The notes under the pieces were generated by a model. The model ran no database searches, had not been told where the DNA came from, and was given only the letters and a program-made list of their open reading frames with translations. Position numbers and translations under genes: made by a program. Shown here one piece after another: positions 21,870 to 33,800 of a stretch of 64,000 nt of DNA. How positions within the stretch are numbered: position 1 is the first letter of the stretch; the number at the start of each line of letters is the position of its first letter. This DNA comes from Argentina anserina (Eukaryota; Streptophyta; Magnoliopsida; Rosales; Rosaceae), in contig NC_065876.1 in NCBI RefSeq assembly GCF_933775445.1, positions 19,530,001-19,594,000 on the forward strand, in the 5' to 3' direction.

Positions 21870-22324
21870 GTTTTATTTTATTTTATTTTTAATTGGTTAA
21901 ATTTTGGTGGATAGGGTCAATTTCTTCCATTTGGTAAGGAAGAATCCGAGACACAGTTCTCACTTCTCAGACTCTGTAAAGCATAAATTAAACCATCAGA
22001 TGCCGTAAAGAAACGACCAAGTAAACATTCATAACCTCATTCTATCGTCCCTGAAAGATGTGGTAATACCGTAAAAACAGCGACACCTAGTTATACCTAG
22101 CCACTTTACATATGAAATTTAACTCGGTTTAGAAATTTAACTCAACTACACTGAGTTAACTGCCATTACGTTGATTACATTACATAGAAATGTCACAGTA
22201 AACTTTGCAGTCAGAAATCAACTGCAGCTTCAGTCTTATATCTACGGGGGCTTCAGTTGCACTCATCTCAACCACAAGACAGCGGATGTTGAATGTCAAC
22301 ATTTAGAATTCAGTCGAACTCAGG
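21870..22324. other. 3' side of the minus-strand gene, no other feature
   Basis: Low-complexity TTTTATTTTA near 21,870. The rest is probably 3' UTR and intergenic DNA of the gene ending at 22,325. No supported ORF. Confidence 0.3.
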
Positions 22325-23418
22325 TCATCCAATATCACGACAACAGGAGCAAACTGCAAATTCAGATGTGAGGAACTGAAACAGGAAGAAATGGGAAAAT
22401 GCACATCGATCAAACTTAAATACAACCAGACACTGACCTCATCATCCTCTTCAAAATGTAACCCATCAAGTGCACTTTTCTGCTCAAATTCCCATCCAAA
22501 ATTGCTTTCAAGCAGAGCCTTGAGTTTCCTTGTCTTTCAAATAAGAGTATAAAGAATTTAGTATTCCCCAGTGACGTGTCCAGTCAACTAGAAACAAACA
22601 CTTGAATAAACACAAATTTTCAAGACTTCCATTAAATAAATGTCAACACAGTTTTGGACCAAGTTTGATATAAAATGCAGCAAGCCGTCCGCAGCCACTT
22701 AGGGATGGTTCATTGGCGAAAGAGCCAAGTGATTATAAAAAGAAAACAAGAAGGAAAGACAGGCTGCACACTACTAAGAAACTGAGGCCAAAAGGAAGAA
22801 CAAGACGAGCAATCAAAACTTCTTAACCAAATACAAAACAGGAGACTTAACATGTTGTTCTGAAAAATGGCATCGCCATATTAATGACCGGTTGCCAAAA
22901 TCAAGTGTGGGCATGGTAATATAATGCAAATGGAACAACAATAACTTTGGAACATTTGGAATTCTCATGCCTGCCAATGCAGAACCAAGAATAATATAAG
23001 AGGGAGCAAAAGAAGATTACAAGATGAGAAGATAAAGCCACAATGGCAGAGAAAGGGGTGAGGACGACAACAACAGGAAGCTCAGTATAATTAACTCCAA
23101 GATCTAGCCATTATTCCAAAAGCACACATATGTAATAAGCCTACTATGGTAGGCAGTGACTGAACTACCTCCCCATCATCACACATCATGAGTTCTAATC
23201 AAGAAACAAATGATTATTGGTGTGTGGATATGCTTATCAGTACACATCCAATGGATATTGGAAATTGGAAACAAATATAAGCTGTAAAAGAGTTCATCCT
23301 ATACAATAGATTCCGGATGGCCTCTTTTTTGCCTGATAGAATAATAATATAAGAAATTCCCAAGCAAAGAGTGCATACCCATGACAGAAGATCTCCAAGG
23401 CAACTACATTAGAGTTGG
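22325..23418 (-). CDS. Last three exons of an unidentified gene
   Basis: Three minus-strand exons have good splice sites and matching phases. 23,418-23,379 (40 nt, after TTTACAG, before GTATGC) encodes NSNVVALEIFCH. 22,528-22,438 (91 nt, after ACAAG, before GTCAGT) encodes KLKALLESNFGWEFEQ... and ends FEEDDE. 22,375-22,325 (51 nt, after TTTCAG) encodes FLTSEFAVCSCCRDIG and ends with TGA. The 2+1 and 0 phases fit exactly, which supports a real transcript. The upstream exon should lie just beyond 23,418, toward NBP35, but I cannot place it. No domain is recognised; function unknown. The gene is arranged head-to-head with NBP35. Confidence 0.5.
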
Positions 23419-23829
23419 CTGTAAACTAGGAAAATCTAGGGTATATTTTTCTAAACATATGTGAACGTAGCGACTTTCTGCCCTCTTTTTCTGCGAGGAC
23501 TTCCTCTCTTTTTCTAATGTGATGGCTATAACGTTGTAATGCAACTAATAATATTACCAAGATTATTAAAACCGCAGCAAAGCTCGGGCAACTTTCAAGA
23601 TATTGTATAATAGTGGGTCAAATGCGAGTTTATCGAAACATCATAGGTCGAAATGCAAATTTCAGTTTCCCATTTTTCGTCCTCACTTTATATTTCACTC
23701 ATTTTCCAATTTCACCATTTTTTGGGTACCCAACACCGTCGTCGACTCATCGTCGTGTCTCTCTCTCAAAAAATCTCTGTTTGCTCCGCTCAACCCCAAA
23801 ACCAAACCAGTCACACTCCCACCTCCTCT

Positions 23830-23832
<3 letters not shown>

Positions 23833-23870
<38 letters not shown>
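23833..23870. repeat. (CT)n microsatellite in the NBP35 5' leader region
   Basis: About 19 CT dinucleotides. It lies in the CT-rich region expected to form the NBP35 5' UTR or promoter, upstream of the non-coding exon ending near 24,049. Confidence 0.95.
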
Positions 23871-23876
<6 letters not shown>

Positions 23877-24556
23877 AACCCTCCCTTGATTACCTCTTAT
23901 TTACGATCCTATCCTCCCCTGACTAAATCTCGCCGCCGCGAAAATCTCACCTCCGGTTCCCCCGTCCGGCGCATTGCTCTGGCTTCCGCGGCGGAGCCGA
24001 CTCCATCTGTACATAGAACCTTCCGGAAGACATTCCTCCAAGCTTAAAAGGTATTGCTCGATTGTTCTAAACCTAAATTTTGATCGCTCAATGCAATCCC
24101 TTTAGGTTTTTTAATTCCCGAAATTAGGTTGAGTTTGAGTTTGTTTATACAGCTTTTAGGGAGATTAGTTTCGCTAGTGATTAACATTGATAGGTTTGGA
24201 CGATTTTGATGAATGTGGTGGTTTATCCAGTTGAAGCTAGCTAGTTGAGGTCATTGCAATGAATTCATACATTTGGATTGGTACATTTGTGTTGTTTACC
24301 ACAACGATTCCGGTTCATTACTACCGGAATCTTGAGATTCTGCAGCTTGTAAATTGCGTGTGGTTTGTTTCAGAGAGGTTGCACTAGGTCTGGTAATTGT
24401 ATGAGCCCATCCAAGTTTATGTAATAGATAATTTCATGTCTACTGCCGACCTCTTTTACTCACTTTGATATAATTGCCTCTTATGTTTTCTGAATGTTCT
24501 TGAAAACGTCTAATTATCATCTCTTTTACAGGTTCCCTCATTGATATATTGATCTT

Positions 24557-24558
<2 letters not shown>

Positions 24559-24606
<48 letters not shown>
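24559..24606. repeat. (AT)n microsatellite just upstream of the NBP35 start codon
   Basis: About 24 AT dinucleotides, ending 19 bases before the ATG at 24,626. It is either in the 5' UTR (if the acceptor TTTTACAG at about 24,532 is used) or in an intron (if TTGTTAG at 24,615 is used). Confidence 0.95.
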
Positions 24607-24608
<2 letters not shown>

Positions 24609-24625
24609 TTGTTAGACTCATCGTC

Positions 24626-27200
24626 ATGGAGAACGGCCAAATACCCGAAGATGCTAATGAACGTAAGAGTTTTGGGTTTTGTCATTTTGGGAAGTTGTTG
24701 TTTTATTTTGCTTATGGGTGTTGTTGTTGTTGCTCAGATTGCCCAGGTCCTCAATCCGAGTCTGCAGGCAAGTCTGATTCATGTGAAGGATGCCCCAATC
24801 AACAGATTTGTGCCACTGCTCCAAAGGGCCCTGACCCAGGTTTCCTTACTATCTCTCTCTTAGAAGTTCTGTTCTGTGCTCTTGTTTTGCTTTAGCTGCT
24901 AATTTTAATTGAGCTTGGTGCCAGTTATTGAATGTGATCAATTGTTTTCAAGACAAAATTGTTTTAAAGTAAAGCGAAATTCTTTCCATCTCTTTGCTAG
25001 AAAACTAAATTGAAGACGTCTGATGAATCTTGATGCATTTGATGTGTCAAAAACTTTTGTGCATGGGTGTACAAACCTGGCGGAGAGGAGTATCTGGTTA
25101 TTTATAGGATTTCTGGTATCTTCCTTATGCCTAGAAAGTTACAACTCATAAGCTTGTTTTGGCTTCTTAGCGCTGTGTCATGATAGCAATGCTCAATTCA
25201 AATATTAAATATGAAATATGTTGTTCATGGCAAATCAAAAGAAGCAAATATTGGTTCTGCAATTTTCGAAGCACTTTCTTCAGCAATATTAAAGGCTGCT
25301 GAGATGAGTTTGAAGCTACATGTTTCTAATGTTTAGTAAACTATGGCATATAATAGCATTATAATGACTATAATATGGTCAGAATCTCCTGCAGTGCAAC
25401 TCTCAACTCTTTCCCTGCAAGTTCACGAGGTTTATTTAAAACTGTAACTGATTTGTTTTACTAATTCATTGAATGATAAATCACTACATATCTAAATTTG
25501 ATATTTTAAGATACTTTTTCCTTTGTGCATAAACCCTTGTGATGGTTTCGCGCAGTTTGTTATACCAATGAACATAAACAGAAAAATCTTCATCTGGGTT
25601 AGAGTTTTATTACGTGGGCATGATACTGACTTACCGAGTCTAGTCCATCTTTTTGGTCTAATATGGCAAGCTAGTTCTTATGTACAATTGTGCGTTTTAT
25701 CCCTATAGAATAGTCACCACAAGCTAAAATATGTGCGAGGAAGATAGATTACGTCAAAGATAACTGTAGATGATATTTTCTATTAACAGCATTGAGAACT
25801 TTTTCACACCACTGGGTATACGATTTGTATTACAAGTCAAAAATCTGTATGACAAGCTGTGGTTTGCGGTCATAATAACGAGTCATAGTTTTCTGCCTTT
25901 GTTTGATTGCATAATACTAACAAGATGTATTTCTTGATCCCTGATTTTACTCTTTTTGGATTTTTGTTTGTGTTGTTTTTGGAAATGTCCGGGATGTTTT
26001 GACTATTGAAACATCTCAAATTCTGGCCTTTTCTGATTAACCTTAGCTGGATTGTGAGTTCACACAAAATTTAGGACGACATTATTAGTATGTGTCTACT
26101 TATGCAAGTGCATTCAGATATCAAAAACCATTTATGGTATTTTCATGCTTTCTGCAACTGTGCAAGTTGTGGTCGGATTCAGACAAATAATCACGCAGAT
26201 GTGCTTTTCTCTTCCGGATTTGTCTATATGGTCATGTTTCTCACAATTTTTCTACATTTCTGCAGATTTGGTTGCAATTGCAGAAAGGATGGCCACTATC
26301 AAGCATAAGATACTGATTTTATCCGGGAAAGGTGGAGTCGGTAAGAGCACATTCTCAGCACAACTTTCATTTGCACTAGCAGCTATGGACTTCCAAGTGG
26401 GTCTTCTGGACATTGATATTTGTGGTCCTAGCATACCGAAGATGCTTGGCCTAGAAGGGCAAGAAATCCACCAGAGCAACCTTGGTTGGTCTCCTGTCTA
26501 TGTTGAGTCCAACCTTGGAGTTATGTCCATTGGGTTTATGCTTCCTGATCCTGATGACGCAGTTATATGGAGGGGGCCACGCAAGAATGCGCTCATTAAG
26601 CAGTTCCTCAAGGATGTTGATTGGGGCGAGCTTGATTTTCTAATAGTTGATGCTCCTCCTGGGACCTCGGACGAGCACATTTCAATTGTTCAAGATCTGG
26701 GTGCTGCTTCCATAGATGGTGCAGTCATTGTCACCACTCCACAACAAGTTTCCCTTATTGATGTCAGGAAAGAAGTAAGTTTCTGCAAGAAAGTTGGAGT
26801 GCAGGTACTTGGGGTAGTTGAAAATATGAGCGGCTTACGCCAGCCATTGTTGGAAGCTTCCAAATTTTTTAGGATGACAGAGGCAGGTGAGGAGAAAGAC
26901 GTTACAGAATGGGTTAGAGACTATGTGAAAGAGAAAGCGCCGGAATTGCTTGATATAATTTCCTTGAATGAAGTGTTTGATAATAGTGGTGGTGGAGCTG
27001 CAAAAATGTGCAGGGAAATGGGGGTACCTTTCCTGGGGAAGGTGCCGTTGGATCCGGAGCTTTGCAAGGCTGCTGAAGAAGGTAGATCGTGTTTTGTTGA
27101 TCAGAAAAGTGGCACGAGTGCACCTGCACTGAAGAACATCATTGATACATTGATGGAGAATCAGGGCATAGTTAGAATTTTGGTAGACAATGACGCATAG
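24626..27200 (+). CDS. NBP35: Cytosolic Fe-S cluster assembly factor NBP35
   Basis: Three coding exons join in frame: 24,626-24,662, 24,738-24,839 and 26,266-27,200 (introns 75 and 1,426 nt, all GT-AG), giving 357 residues, close to the usual 350. Residues 14-37 hold the four-cysteine N-terminal ferredoxin-like motif (C14, C28, C31, C37). The P-loop GKGGVGKST is at 67-75. Further MRP/NBP35 motifs are [21 protein letters not shown] and [11 protein letters not shown]. After VVENMSGL there is no CPxC pair, as in plant NBP35 and unlike yeast and animal forms. The protein is a cytosolic ATPase that holds transient 4Fe-4S clusters and passes them to apo-proteins; the plant form works as a homodimer. 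A non-coding 5' exon probably ends at about 24,049 (AAAAG|GTATTG). A broken duplicate of the start of this gene lies at 42,215-48,580. Confidence 0.95.
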
Positions 27201-28439
27201 GTGATTGACTTCATCTGCCAATTTCAACATTTTCTGTCACTGGTTGTAGGACTTACACTTTTCTCAAACCTGGATGGGATCTCTTACATGTATCACAAAA
27301 TGTAGGGTGTTGTGTGTAATTTTTGTTCTCAAGTATTTATCTAACAGTTCTCCATTTCTTGACCATGTGAACCAGTAATTGATCGAATTTAGAGAGTGAG
27401 TTCTCCTCATCATATCCATCATCACCCAATTCCTGAAATTTTTCATTCCGAAACTGGGACATTTTCCCATTGAGAAAAAAGTGAACTTGAATACTAGGAG
27501 CATGAAAAGAGCTATAAAATTATAGGTGGATCACCTGACTCTATTTGTACTCAGTTCTTTCAATTCTCGTTATTGTTTTCAGTTCCGGGATCTTGAAACA
27601 CAAAAATAACTGTATCATCTTGTTCCATATCTTTTTATTTATTTGATCAAAGTTCCGAAAACAATAGTTATAGACTAAAAACGTGACACGATCCTTCAAA
27701 ATCATAATCAAATTCTTATGAACGTGACGAGATCTCTCACAATCAAAATTCATCAAATAACTACACGACACAAGCATCGTGAAGAAGATGATCATCCCTA
27801 TTCCATAGCAACGTTGAGCCATAGAATGGGGACAGTTCATAGATCATAGTTCACTTCTTCTACGTCTACTTGTAGCAATTATTCGTAAACTTCGTGATCT
27901 ACGTCGAAAAAGTAAAAAACACGTGCGCGTGTAAACATCACCATGCACAAAAACACTACAATTACTTGGGTTAAGCTGTTCTACAGCAGTGTATGCAATA
28001 CATACATAATTGAATGGTTGATAGAGGGCTTACATAAAATACACGTGCTGTGTGTGGAAGTGTGTACGGTGGATTAGGCAGCTGCATCCTATGCAGCTGC
28101 GTACAACAGAATTTCCCCAATTACTTCCCAAACAGTCCACTCTGCAAACTCCATCCATAAAAGCAAAAGATGACGTGTGAAATGTGAGATAAGAAGCATG
28201 CACCAGAGTTTATAACTGTTTGGGAAGAACAAGATTCAAAAGCTATGAAGAACAAGTTCCATTAGCGATTAGTGCTGTACACGTCAATATATATAGATCA
28301 ATTCAACATGTTGAATCGACCAGTTTATATAGTACTCCGATCTCTAGTGAAAGCTTAAGCAAAGGGATAGAGGGAAGCAGAGAATGAAAGACAATAAGGA
28401 CTGGTTTTCTTTATCTTGTTGCAGAGAGAGGAGTGGCTA
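27201..28439. other. NBP35 3' UTR and intergenic DNA
   Basis: The first 200-300 bases probably include the NBP35 3' UTR. Later open frames (27,264-27,503 and 27,541-27,840, minus) have no recognisable domain. The second begins with a hydrophobic, signal-like stretch, but nothing else supports a gene. Confidence 0.35.
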
Positions 28440-29760
28440 CAAGTATTTATATATCTAAAAGACTAATTTGGCCAAGACAAACATGAACTTCGCTGAGAGT
28501 AGAAAGGAGCAGCCTTATTACTTTAACTTCAACAGAAGATGGTGATTGGAAATCATAGTGATGTCGATAAAAACATTCTGCTGCACTGAAGCAGAAATAT
28601 GCTTCGCATCCCAAAGAAAATCCGGAACACCAACCTGGGAGATGACCTCTGAGAACAACTTTTTGTTGCAGATTTGACAAGCTTCATGGGTGTTACTGAT
28701 TCCATTTGAGAAACTATGCCCTTTAAAGTCTCCGAGATTCTTATTTCCCAAACATGAATTGCCATATAAGCTAGAAGTCATAACAGGAGTGTAACCATTA
28801 TTGTGATTACTGAAATAATTCCACCCACTATTCTGATAATGAACTCTAGCTCTTCTTCCTTGGCCAAAATACCCAGCTTGCTGAGCAACACGAGTAGAAG
28901 GTTGTGTACCATTTTGCTGAATAAGACCAATATTTGGTTGAGAAAGCCCACCATTGTGAAATTTCACTTGTCAAAACAACATTTGAACCAAGAGAATAAA
29001 TAATAGAACCAACAAAGGCATTGGAATTAGATGTCACCAATGTGTTAAAAATCTCGCCTCAAGGCTCGTCTGAGGCTTAAAAAACTTAAGGCTACTTACA
29101 AAACGCCTCTGTTTTTTAGTCTGGGCACCGAGGCTTAAAAAACTTGCCCCTTTTACGCCTTACGCTACTTTTTTCACGCATTTTACTACGCCTTATAAAA
29201 TAATCTTTTTAGGTATATTTTTATATTTATTTATATAATGTATTTAATTTGATGAAAACTATCTAAAACGTTTGGATTATGAATTTCATTATATCTATAT
29301 GCAATAAATTGGTAAATTCTTATGTATATTTGTTATTTTGCATGTGTATAATTATATATTTACACATTTAACTACTAATTTTTTATAACATAAGACTTAC
29401 GTTTTATGCGCCTTAAGTTTTAAAACTCAAGGCTCTCAAGAAAACGCCTTGGGTTACGCCTTCGCTTTTTTAACATTGGATGTCACCACGTACATAACAG
29501 TCCCTTGACATAATGGGTATCCCAAACTCTCCATTTTGCATCATGACATCAAATACAAGATTCATAGTTGAAGCAGATGTGACATGGTTCTTATTGTTAG
29601 GCAATACAGTATGCTGAGGTACATAAGCAAAGTGAGAAGTAAGATCAGTACCTAGAGAGAATCCACGGTATTGCCCTGCAGCAGTAGTTGGATGATTTTC
29701 ATGTATAATCTTGTTACAGAGAGTCAGAGAGGAATGGCTACAGTATTTCAAATTTTATGC
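28440..29760 (-). pseudogene. Degenerate coding remnant, perhaps Copia gag
   Basis: Minus-strand frames 29,470-29,751 and 28,518-28,967 are continuous with each other once the MITE at 29,039-29,478 is removed. Composition (Q/N/S/G-rich, FGQGRRARVHYQNSGWN, then CQICNKK) resembles the glycine/asparagine-rich linker and half a zinc knuckle of Copia gag proteins. No pol follows. Near-copies of a CTTGTTRCAGAGAG...GGAGTGGCTACA word flank the region (28,413 and 29,708), possibly old LTR ends. Identity is uncertain. Confidence 0.35.
29039..29478. mobile_element. MITE (440 bp) with 9-bp TSD
   Basis: Flanked by GATGTCACC at 29,030-29,038 and 29,479-29,487. Ends are AATGTGTTAAAAA and, inverted, CAATGTTAAAAAAGCG. 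Sub-terminal DNA is full of AAGGC/GCCTT words (AAGGCGTAACCC, CGCCTT) that pair across the element. It has no ORF. A 9-bp duplication suggests Mutator-like mobilisation; if one base of the duplication belongs to the element, an 8-bp hAT type is possible. It interrupts the coding remnant at 28,440-29,760. Confidence 0.75.
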
Positions 29761-30637
29761 ACTAACAAAATAATTAGTTAAACCACACTATGCGTAGTTC
29801 TGATGAATCACAATTCTGCAAATACCAAGATAGATCTGGGTTAAGAAAAACATGCAGAAATACCATAATTTATAATGCATCAGAACAGTACTTCCACTGA
29901 CCATAATCCTGAACTTTACTGGTACTAAGGTACTAATGCATGTGATACAAGAGACAAGAAAAGTTGTTCAGTTTTCACTTACTTAGAAATCATATATCAC
30001 CAATCTTGAAAATAGCTTGCTTATTCATAAGGCTATGTTCTTAATTGAGGCAAAACAACATCAATTATTCTAGATACATGTAAAACTTGAAAAGCTAAAT
30101 GAACAAGATCAAGACTCAAATTTTCATAATCTTGCAGCAACAACAAGATATCAGGCAAACCAAAGAATTCCAGTAAATAGAAGACAAGTAGAATAAAACT
30201 CCCACTGTTTCTACCTTTTGCCCTTTTCTTATTAACTCAGGGAATTAGACTCCACAGACTAATGACAAAATAGTGTGGACAAGAACCACTGAGTGCAGAT
30301 TTTAGAAAACTGGATCAATTTCAAGTTGAAAAGTAAATGGCTGAAAATAATTTAAAAAAAAACATATATAATCTCCCCCCTCGTTTTCCTGTCTTTATTA
30401 TTTATCTACACATATACAGTGACCCTCATTAAAAAAAAAGTAACCTATAGAAACTAGTAGTCAGAAGGTGTAGAAAAGTTTTGAAATTTATTGATGAAAA
30501 TGGTGATATAACTGTATAATCAAAGGAAAACTGAACCTTTATCAAACTGATGGAAATAGAGGGCATTCTACTGTATCTCTTTTATTTAGTCACTCAAATG
30601 TAGTATTACTACCATGACTATGAAACTAGCCAACCAA
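29761..30637. other. Unassigned AT-rich DNA
   Basis: No supported gene or repeat structure. It ends at the target site AAAAC of the Copia element. Confidence 0.3.
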
Positions 30638-30642
30638 AAAAC

Positions 30643-30839
30643 ACTTCAATATAGAGGTTTGTATATTGATATTTTATCTTATGAATTGATACAAGACTAA
30701 CCTATCTATTTATAGGGAAGATGAGAGAATATTGTACTGTTGTTTAACACTAATTCTAATAATTAAGCATAGCTGTTAACTCCACCATGAGTAACATGCT
30801 CATGCTCCTAACACAGCTTCTTTCCAGCTCACTCCAACA
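30643..30839 (-). repeat. 3' LTR of the Copia element
   Basis: 197 bp, three mismatches against the 5' LTR. Contains CTATAAATAG (plus strand near 30,710), a TATA-type box. Confidence 0.95.
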
Positions 30840-30846
30840 CTCCCCC

Positions 30847-33800
30847 TCAAGTTGGCGCATACATATCAACCATGCCTAACTTGCTAAGTGAGTCATAAAA
30901 GACCTTAGACACTCGTTTTGTGAGTATATCCGCAAGCTGCTCTTCTGTAGGAACAAACGGAAAACAAATGATCTTAGCGTCTAGCTTCTCCTTTATAAAG
31001 TGATGATCAACCTCTACATGTTTTGTACGATCATGCTGCACCTGATTTTGTGAAATATCAATAGCTGCCTTGTTGTCACAGTACAACTGTATAGCACATT
31101 TGGGCTTAACACCCAAATCTTGTAGCAAATTCCTAAGCTATAACAACTTGCACACTCCTTGAGCCATTCCTCTGTATTCTACTTCAGCACTAGATCGAGC
31201 TACCACATTTTGTTTCTTACTCCTCCACGTAACAAGGTTGCCTCCAACAAAGGTAAAGTACCCTGACGTGGACCTCCGATCCGTAATATTTCCAGCCCAG
31301 TATGCATCTGTGAAGCCACAAATCTCAAGGATATTGTTGTGGTTAGAAAACATTACTCCTCTCCCTGGAGCTGACTTCAAGTACCTCAAAATTCTCACAA
31401 CAGCATCCATGTGATCCACACTGGGATTATGCATGAACTGACTCACTACACTTACTGCATATGCAACATCTGGTCTGGTATATGACAAATAAATCAGGCG
31501 TCCAACTAGCCTCTGGTAACGAGTTTTGTCAGTGAGCACTTGATCTGGGTATTCTGTTAACCGATGGTTCTGCTCAATAGGAGTATCAATTGGAGTGCAA
31601 TCTAACATACCTGTCTCTGTTAGTAGATCAAGGATATACTTCCTTTGACACAAATAGATACCATCACTTCCCCGGGCTACCTCAATGCCCAAGAAGTACT
31701 TGAGTGTACCTAGGTCTTTCATCTCAAACTCTGTGGCCAGCTGCTTCTGTAATCTATCCACCTCAATAGTATCATTGCCAGTCACTATCATATCGTCAAC
31801 ATATATAATTAAGGCTGTTACCTTCCCTTGTTGGTGTTTGAGAAATAATGTGTGGTCTGAATTACTCTGCATGTAGCTAATTTTCCTCATGAATTGTGAA
31901 AATCTTCCAAACCAAGCACGAGGAGACTGTTTAAGACCATACAAAGACTTCCTCAATCTGCATACAAAGTTATCAGGAGAAGCTACCACATATCCAGGAG
32001 GAAGATCCATATACACTTCCTCTGTAAGTTCTCCATGAAGGAATGCATTCTTAACATCAAACTGTCTAAGTGGCCAGTTTAAGGTAGCAGCAAAAGAGAG
32101 CAATACCCGAATAGTGTTCATCTTTGCAACAGGTGCAAATGTCTCATCATAGTCTATGCCATATGTCTGGGTGAACCCTTTTGCTACTAGGCGTGCTTTA
32201 TACCGGCTCACTGACCATCTGGATTATGCTTCACTGTAAACACCCAACGACATCCCACTGCCTTCTTGCCATGTAGTGGAGAAACAAGCTCCCAAGTATT
32301 GTTCTTCTGTAATGCTTCAATCTCTTCCTCCATCGTTTTCCTCCATTTTGGATCTCCCAATGCATCCTGCACTTTGTTAGGTATTGATACAGCAGAAATT
32401 TGATTCACAAATGATTCATATGACTTAGACAATCTTTTGGTAGACATAAAATTGGCCACAGGATACTTAGCTTTAGCATGAAGGGTAGGTTCATATTTTT
32501 TTGTTGGCTGACCTCGAGTAGACCTATTTGGCAAGACATATTGTCTACTATTAGTTTCACCAGTATTAGCCCCAATAGAATGACTAACCTCAAGTGAGTG
32601 ATCTTCTGTACCAGGGAAACGTTGGTCAGGGGAGGCAGGAGGGGCAGTTGTGTTGTCAGCTTCTGGTACCTGAATCTCTGGAGTGACTATACCAGAATCA
32701 TCTAGTGGTGCATGTGTAGCTGATACATCAGTAATCTCAATCGAACCTGTCACCATATCTTCTGGCTGACTTGTCTCCCCCTTTCCATGATACAGCTCTT
32801 CAAAATAGGAATTCTCCCCCTGAAGAGCAGTATCGGAAGAGAAAAAATAATTCATGTCCTCAAAGAAAGTAACATCCATAGTGACATAGTACTTCTTGGT
32901 AGGCGGATGATAGCATCGGTACCCTTTCTGATGTCCGCCATACCCAACAAACACACATTTAATGGCCCGGACATCCAACTTAGACCTCTGGTGTTTGGGA
33001 AGGTGGACAAAAGCAACACAACCAAAAACACGGGCAGGAAGAGTATGAAAAGAGGGTAAGGAGACATGGGATGCAAGTACCTCGTATGGGACCTTTCCCT
33101 GAAGGACACGAGAGGGAAGGCGATTAATGAGGTGGGCGGCAGTGATGACAGCATCACCCCAAAGGTACTGAGGCAGATGGGCACTAAAAAGAATACACCG
33201 AGCCATATCAAGTAAATGGCGATTTTTCCTTTCAGACACTCCATTTTGCTCAGGTGTGTAAGGACACGTCGTTTGATGAACAATTCCGTGTTTGGTAAAG
33301 AACTCCTGAAAGACATGGTTCACATATTCCCCCCCCCATTATCAGAACGAAGAATTCTAATAGTGGCATTATATTGTGTTTGGACAATGTTATAGAAGGC
33401 TTGAAAAGCTGGAAAAACCTCATTTTTAGTTTTGAGGAGAACAATCCATGAAAGACGGGTGCAATCATCAATGAAGGACACATAATACCGCATCCCTGAC
33501 ACAGTAGGCTCTTTGGAGGGTTCCCAAACATCAGAGTGAATTAATTCGAAAGGAAGAATATGTTTATTAGAAGTACTAGGGGAATAAGTAGACCGATGAC
33601 TCTTGTCTAAAACACATGTCTCACACCGTAAAACTGACTCATCCACACTAATAAACAAAGTAGGCATAGATTTTTTCATAATACTAAAGGATGGATGCCC
33701 TAGGCGACGATGCCATAACCAAACTTCACTTAGCTTGTCAGAAGTGGAGATTAAAGCGGTCCGAGACTGTGCCCCTGGTTTTTCCCCAGCATATGTCGGA

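Noticed and set aside
23603..24047. Three long open frames on the plus strand before NBP35
   Set aside because: They overlap in different frames through a (CT)n repeat and CT-rich leader DNA; this is 5' UTR, not protein.
26252..27230. Minus-strand frames of 60-131 codons
   Set aside because: Antisense shadows of NBP35 exon 3.
27541..27840. Possible small secreted protein (minus, 99 codons)
   Set aside because: The hydrophobic start is suggestive, but there is no conserved motif, no splice or promoter context, and the rest is low-complexity.
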